Shown: positions 32,378-35,214 of the stretch, piece by piece
How positions within the stretch are numbered: the first letter of the stretch is position 1
How the letters are laid out: each line of letters begins with the position of its first letter
DNA from: Clostridia bacterium
GTDB taxonomy: Bacteria; Bacillota_A; Clostridia; Christensenellales; Borkfalkiaceae
DNA length: 35,214 nt
Direction of reading: 5' to 3'
Assembly: GCA_017462505.1 (NCBI GenBank)
Contig: JAFTQY010000008.1
Location: 1 to 35,214 of the forward strand
Notes under the pieces: model-generated
What the model saw: the letters and a program-made list of their open reading frames with translations, nothing else
What the model was told of the DNA's origin: nothing
Database searches by the model: none
Made by a program: the position numbers and the translations under genes

Positions 32378-32935
32378 TTATATAAGACCGTCAACGTCGT
32401 TTTGAATTTCTATTCCACGCGCAAAAAACTGCGTGATACACAGAACGACAACACCCATGACCAAGCCCTCAAACCCGTTTGAAATTTCTGCCCTTTCCGC
32501 GCCAAGCACTAAACGGGCGATAACGCTCATAATAAAACCAACCACGGGAACAGCGATAGAAAAGAAACCGATTTCACGGAACATACGAACGTTTTCTTTT
32601 TGGAACGGGGTTGTTCTCTCGGATTTCTTAATAATTAAATATAAATTCCTAAAAATCATTGCCATTAAGACGAGAATACAAAGCGCCCCAATACCAAACA
32701 GTAGAAATGCCGTTTTGTCAACTTTTCCGTCGACTACTTCCGCAGTTATTTCAAAGGTGTATATCCCCAGTTCTGCCCCACAACATTCTTTTTGGTCAAA
32801 GCCGACAAAATATCCTACCCACGACGGCGCAACCATCACACAAGCTGTTGCAGCTATCATTAAGCCGACAGCAACCCAATGAAATATTTCCACCACTTTT
32901 GTTACAACTTTCGCAATTTTACTTATATTTTTCAT
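32378..32935 (-). CDS. DUF2975 membrane protein
   Basis: 185 residues from ATG 32935 (MKNISKIAKVVTKVVEIFHW), chosen for GGGAGG about 7 bases upstream. Four hydrophobic segments, about 18-40, 79-101, 121-145 and 155-175, with an extracellular loop after the first that has a CC pair (QKECCGAELG). This is the DUF2975 (YoaS-like) layout. Its role is unknown; the partner XRE gene suggests a regulated, possibly stress- or antibiotic-linked module. It has a perfect promoter at 32984-33012. Base use is AT-richer than the core genes to the left. Confidence 0.82.
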   Translation of the reverse strand: MKNISKIAKVVTKVVEIFHWVAVGLMIAATACVMVAPSWVGYFVGFDQKECCGAELGIYTFEITAEVVDGKVDKTAFLLFGIGALCILVLMAMIFRNLYLIIKKSERTTPFQKENVRMFREIGFFSIAVPVVGFIMSVIARLVLGAERAEISNGFEGLVMGVVVLCITQFFARGIEIQNDVDGLI

Positions 32936-32983
32936 TGCACATCCTCCCAACAAAAAAAATCTGTCGTTCCATTCGACGAAAAT

Positions 32984-33012
32984 ATTATAACAAAATATTT
33001 TATGCTTGTCAA
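32984..33012 (-). promoter_or_regulatory. sigma-A promoter of the DUF2975/XRE pair
   Basis: On the minus strand TTGACA (33012-33007), a 17-base spacer and TATAAT (32989-32984), about 49 bases before the ATG. Confidence 0.9.
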
Positions 33013-33016
33013 TTAA

Positions 33017-33060
33017 AATTTATCGTTTTTTATTAATTTTTTAATGTTTGTCGATAAATT
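33017..33060. repeat. 9-bp inverted repeat upstream of the DUF2975 promoter
   Basis: AATTTATCG (33017-33025) and CGATAAATT (33052-33060) are exact inverse copies 26 bases apart, just upstream of the -35 and 12 bases past the AraC-type gene's stop. It could be that gene's terminator (TTTTAATT follows on the minus strand) or a paired regulator site. Confidence 0.55.
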
Positions 33061-33071
33061 ATTCAACCGTT

Positions 33072-33983
33072 TTATTTCTTCTCAATTGGCAGGCAGATTT
33101 CTATATATCTTTCTTTTGCTCTTTCGCCGTTAGGTCGCCAATGCATTGCGACTATTTCGGGAGCGTTTGCAAAAACATAATCCGAGGTCGGCAGCCACTC
33201 CGTTACAATTTTTTTGCGAATATCGGTATAATCGGCAATAGGACGTTTTTTCTTTTCGGTTTCAAAAACGGCATACGTTTGTTTAGAAATAACAAGCGTT
33301 TCAAACCCCATTTTATCCATAAAATCAACACCCGTGGTTTTTGGATTAAACAATTCCTTTCTCGTCCATTCGTCTACTTCATACGCAATATAAAAATCAT
33401 AGCCGTCGTCACTAATATTAGTTACCACGCAATAATCATTTTCATAGTTGGAGGACGCACCGATTAAAAGCCATTGTTTTGCGCGTGTGCTTGTAAAAAA
33501 AGCTTCTTCTTGCTTTGTTCTTTCTTCTCCGTAAGGAACGCCTGTAAATCGCTTTTTGTAGCCAAGTAAAATCATTTCAGCCTTCTCTTCAATTTTGTAG
33601 TTCATTTCAGTTCCTCCAATTAAATCAAGTCTAACGGAAAGACGAGAAAAGGATTTTAAGGCACAACCGTTTTTCACTTGCGACGGCATGATACCGTGAA
33701 ATTTTTGAAAGGCGCGGGAAAAGCTTTCGAGCGTTTCATATCCGTACTTAAAAGCTACGTCGATAACTTTCATTTTCTTATTTAATAAATCCTGCCCTGC
33801 AAGCGTTAATCTTCTTCTACGGATATACTCCCCAAGCGTAAAGCCACACATAATTGCGAACACCCTTTGAAAATGAAAAGTTGACGAATACGCGCGCTTA
33901 GCCACTTCTTCATAGTCAATTTCTTCGGTAATATGTTCTTCAATATAATCAATCGCTTTTTGTATTCCTTGAATCCAATCCAT
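33072..33983 (-). CDS. AraC-family regulator with GyrI-like ligand domain
   Basis: 303 residues from ATG 33983 (MDWIQGIQKAIDYIEEHI); GGAGG is 7 bases upstream, whereas the first ATG two codons earlier directly abuts it. The N-terminal third is the double HTH of AraC proteins (FHFQRVFAIMCGFTLGEYIR, then VAFKYGYETLESFSRAFQKF). From about residue 125 the GyrI-like/effector-binding fold follows (KIEEKAEMILLGYKKRFTGV, near the end EICLPIEKK). Such Rob/SoxS-BmrR-like proteins sense small hydrophobic or drug-like ligands. No target gene is obvious. AT-rich. Confidence 0.92.
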   Translation of the reverse strand: MDWIQGIQKAIDYIEEHITEEIDYEEVAKRAYSSTFHFQRVFAIMCGFTLGEYIRRRRLTLAGQDLLNKKMKVIDVAFKYGYETLESFSRAFQKFHGIMPSQVKNGCALKSFSRLSVRLDLIGGTEMNYKIEEKAEMILLGYKKRFTGVPYGEERTKQEEAFFTSTRAKQWLLIGASSNYENDYCVVTNISDDGYDFYIAYEVDEWTRKELFNPKTTGVDFMDKMGFETLVISKQTYAVFETEKKKRPIADYTDIRKKIVTEWLPTSDYVFANAPEIVAMHWRPNGERAKERYIEICLPIEKK

Positions 33984-34045
33984 TTTCATCCTCCGCGATT
34001 TTATTATATCTAAATCGACTTTGTAAATCTTGACTTTTTATGCTA

Positions 34046-34498
34046 TTATATATCAATGGCGTTTGTAAGTAAACAATTTAATTCAAACAACGCTGTTTTA
34101 TTTGAATCCCATTTTAACAGTTTAATAGCTTCTTCATATCTCATCCACACAAAATTCCTGTGTTCTTTTGATAAAACAATATCTTTATTGAAACTTGCAG
34201 CAAAAGAATATTCGGGAATAACATAAGTATTATTATCCCAATGATTTCTATGTTTTTTGGAAATAACTATGATAGGCAGGTAACAAATGCTATGCAATTC
34301 TCTCCACTCGTTTGAGACTAAGGCACTTTCTTCAAAAGCTTCACGCTTTGCGGCTTCTAAGGGGGATTCGTTCGCTTCACCACCACCACCAGCAATAAAT
34401 TGCCAATCGTTACTATCTGACCGCTTAAAAATACAGTAAATAGGTGCGTTATCGACTATTTTATAGGGGATAACAAGAACTTGATAAGGTGCTCTCAT
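34046..34498 (-). CDS. Nudix hydrolase
   Basis: 150 residues, one Nudix fold. The Nudix box spans about 38-60: GGGEANESPLEAAKREAFEE contains E44, R52, E53, E56 and E57 as required, but the box glycine is replaced by A59. The N-terminus (YQVLVIPYKIVDNAPIYCIF, FKRSDSNDWQFIAGG) resembles NudB-type dihydroneopterin/dATP pyrophosphatases, so a nucleoside triphosphate pyrophosphatase is the best guess. GGAGG is 6 bases before the ATG. It lies 62 bases before the AraC-type gene on the same strand and is clearly AT-rich. Confidence 0.9.
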   Translation of the reverse strand: MRAPYQVLVIPYKIVDNAPIYCIFKRSDSNDWQFIAGGGGEANESPLEAAKREAFEESALVSNEWRELHSICYLPIIVISKKHRNHWDNNTYVIPEYSFAASFNKDIVLSKEHRNFVWMRYEEAIKLLKWDSNKTALFELNCLLTNAIDI

Positions 34499-34655
34499 TT
34501 GTTTCCTCCTTTTTTATCTTCCATAATATTATAACAATCGAAAAACAATAGTAATTATCTCATTAAAATAATATCACAAATTAAAGTAAAAAGCAAGCAA
34601 AATATCCTAAATGGCACTACGGCGTGCGCTTGGATGATTGTACTAAAATAAAAAT
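34499..34655. other. AT-rich intergenic stretch upstream of the Nudix gene
   Basis: No gene. It holds a TATAAT on the minus strand about 25-30 bases before the Nudix ATG, with no convincing -35, and otherwise A/T-rich sequence. The whole gap to 35030 is non-coding apart from the elements listed separately. Confidence 0.6.
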
Positions 34656-34775
34656 CACCGCCGAGGCGGTGTATGGAATTCGTAATAGCGAAGTGTAATC
34701 AATTTTAATTGTATGTAATCAAGTCGAAATGACATACACGGCAAGCCGCGATTACATACCAAGCCTTTCGGCTTG
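34656..34775. repeat. cluster of short hairpins and TGTAATCAA repeats
   Basis: CACCGCC/GGCGGTG (34656-34671); TGTAATCAA at 34694-34702 and 34714-34722, 20 bases apart; GTATGTAATC (34711-34720) with inverse GATTACATAC (34750-34759); CAAGCC/GGCTTG (34760-34775). From memory, similar strings of small hairpins with TGTAATCAA spacers occur between genes in several gut Clostridia; I cannot verify this here. Confidence 0.65.
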
Positions 34776-34778
34776 AAT

Positions 34779-34819
34779 AAAAACGACCTAATCCGAGTGG
34801 TTCGAATTAGGTCGTTTTT
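34779..34819. terminator. bidirectional terminator joined to the tRNA 3' fragment
   Basis: AAAAACGACCTAAT (34779-34792) and ATTAGGTCGTTTTT (34806-34819) make a perfect 14-bp stem with a 13-base loop and T-runs on either strand. On the minus strand it begins directly after the CCA of the tRNA fragment, as a native tRNA terminator would. Confidence 0.85.
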
Positions 34820-34843
34820 GGTGGGCAGAGGTGGATTCGAACC
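34819..34843 (-). other. isolated tRNA 3' end: candidate attachment site
   Basis: On the minus strand the 25 bases are GGTTCGAATCCACC then TCTGCCCACCA: T-loop, 3' T-stem, 3' acceptor strand, discriminator A and CCA. The upstream bases cannot complete the T-stem (TTAGG where GGTGG is needed) and no cloverleaf exists, so this is only the tRNA tail. Duplicated tRNA tails of this size are typical core sites of tyrosine-recombinase elements. Confidence 0.72.
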
Positions 34844-34855
34844 TAAAAGTGCGAT

Positions 34856-34886
34856 GCGGAACTCCTTTAAAATAAAGGGATTCCGC
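34856..34886. repeat. hairpin beside the candidate attachment site
   Basis: GCGGAA (34856-34861) and TTCCGC (34881-34886) enclose CCTTTA/TAAAGG, giving a nearly continuous 14-bp stem. Just beyond, TTCGCCAA occurs twice (34892-34899 and 34903-34910), 11 bases apart, a spacing often seen in recombinase arm sites. Confidence 0.55.
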
Positions 34887-35030
34887 GTTTATTCGCCAAT
34901 TTTTCGCCAAATTAAAACCTTCAAGTGTTGTCTCAAAAAAACAACCGAGCTTTCGTTATGAAGATATAGTTCGGATTATACGCTTTTGGTGACCATTAAC
35001 CAACCTAAATTGAACCTTTTAAACAACTTT

Positions 35031-35214
35031 TTACTTAGAGCAAAATGTCAATAATTTTTCTAACTTAATATCGACAAGATTTGATATTTCTTGTATGTGA
35101 AATTCGTGCTTAATATTCCCAGAAATAGCAAGTTGTTGAAATAAATTATATTCAAAGCGATAATCTTTTAAGGCTGATATAAACGTAGCTGTATCTGTTG
35201 AAAATTCAATAAGT
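35031..35214 (-). CDS. C-terminal end of a truncated gene, unknown
   Basis: An open frame enters from the right edge and ends at TAA (35031-35033), giving the last 60 residues (from LIEFSTDTATFISALKDYRF to KLEKLLTFCSK). It is strongly AT-rich and reads as mixed helix. No integrase signature is present in this part. It lies on the far side of the candidate attachment site, so it probably belongs to an integrated element. Family not recognised. A chance frame is possible but it stays open over the full visible length. Confidence 0.55.
   Translation of the reverse strand, partial: LIEFSTDTATFISALKDYRFEYNLFQQLAISGNIKHEFHIQEISNLVDIKLEKLLTFCSK

Noticed and set aside
34694..34722. TGTAATCAA repeats as a CRISPR remnant
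   Set aside because: Only two 9-base copies, no longer repeat units or spacers, and no cas genes in the window.
34773..34961. Plus-strand 62-residue frame containing VGRGGFEP
   Set aside because: This phrase is the antisense reading of a tRNA T-arm and acceptor end. The frame overlaps the tRNA fragment and has no ribosome site.

Overview
The window looks like a chromosomal segment of an endospore-forming Clostridia-type Firmicute, probably an uncultured gut lineage (Christensenellales-like is a guess). The grounds are spoIVA, a lysine riboswitch, sigma-A promoters of textbook form, AGGAGG-type ribosome binding sites and the gene order ecfA-ecfT-truA. Almost every gene is a core gene, and most lie on the minus strand. 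GC is moderate over most of the window. It looks visibly lower in the lgt cassette (13.8-15.3 kb) and from about 32 kb to the right end.

Left part (1-7.9 kb, all minus strand): an elongator tRNA-Met cut by the window edge and an initiator tRNA-fMet share one strong promoter. A 51-aa small gene and spoIVA (TTG start) follow. Then comes a five-gene run read leftward: a large multi-pass membrane protein, a SAM methyltransferase, hslO (Hsp33), a 600-aa TPR protein and a HEAT-like protein. It ends at a clear terminator. The last two proteins are unrecognised and translationally coupled.

Centre-left (7.9-13.85 kb, plus strand): a perfect promoter, a lysine riboswitch with its terminator, and asd-dapA-dapB (aspartate to diaminopimelate/lysine). 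A GH95-family fucosidase follows dapB by 12 bases with no terminator between them, so it may be lysine-controlled. A strong hairpin closes the unit.

Cassette 13.85-15.34 kb: lgt, a small membrane protein and a divergent XRE repressor. The divergent promoter carries two TATAGGA-N5-TCCTATA-type operators, one filling the spacer of a perfect promoter. Near-identical 34-bp hairpin elements bound the cassette on both sides.

Centre-right (15.35-25.9 kb, minus strand): gltX plus a GNAT-like acyltransferase from their own promoter, and a long housekeeping run mnmE, LysR regulator, lepA, hemW, histidine phosphatase, aroK, panE. The mnmE start region carries a 25-bp perfect palindrome.

Right part (25.9-32 kb, minus strand): the energy-coupling-factor unit is a fused EcfA1-EcfA2 ATPase, EcfT, TruA and a membrane protein. 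The fused ATPase carries two in-frame copies of a palindromic repeat exactly 960 bases apart. A PHP-domain phosphoesterase with its own promoter and terminator follows.

Right edge (32-35.2 kb): AT-rich accessory genes (DUF2975/XRE pair, AraC/GyrI-like regulator, Nudix hydrolase), then about 530 bases of non-coding DNA. This holds hairpin repeats and a lone 25-nt tRNA 3' end joined to a terminator, which I read as the attachment site of an integrative element whose DNA, including one truncated gene, runs off the right edge.
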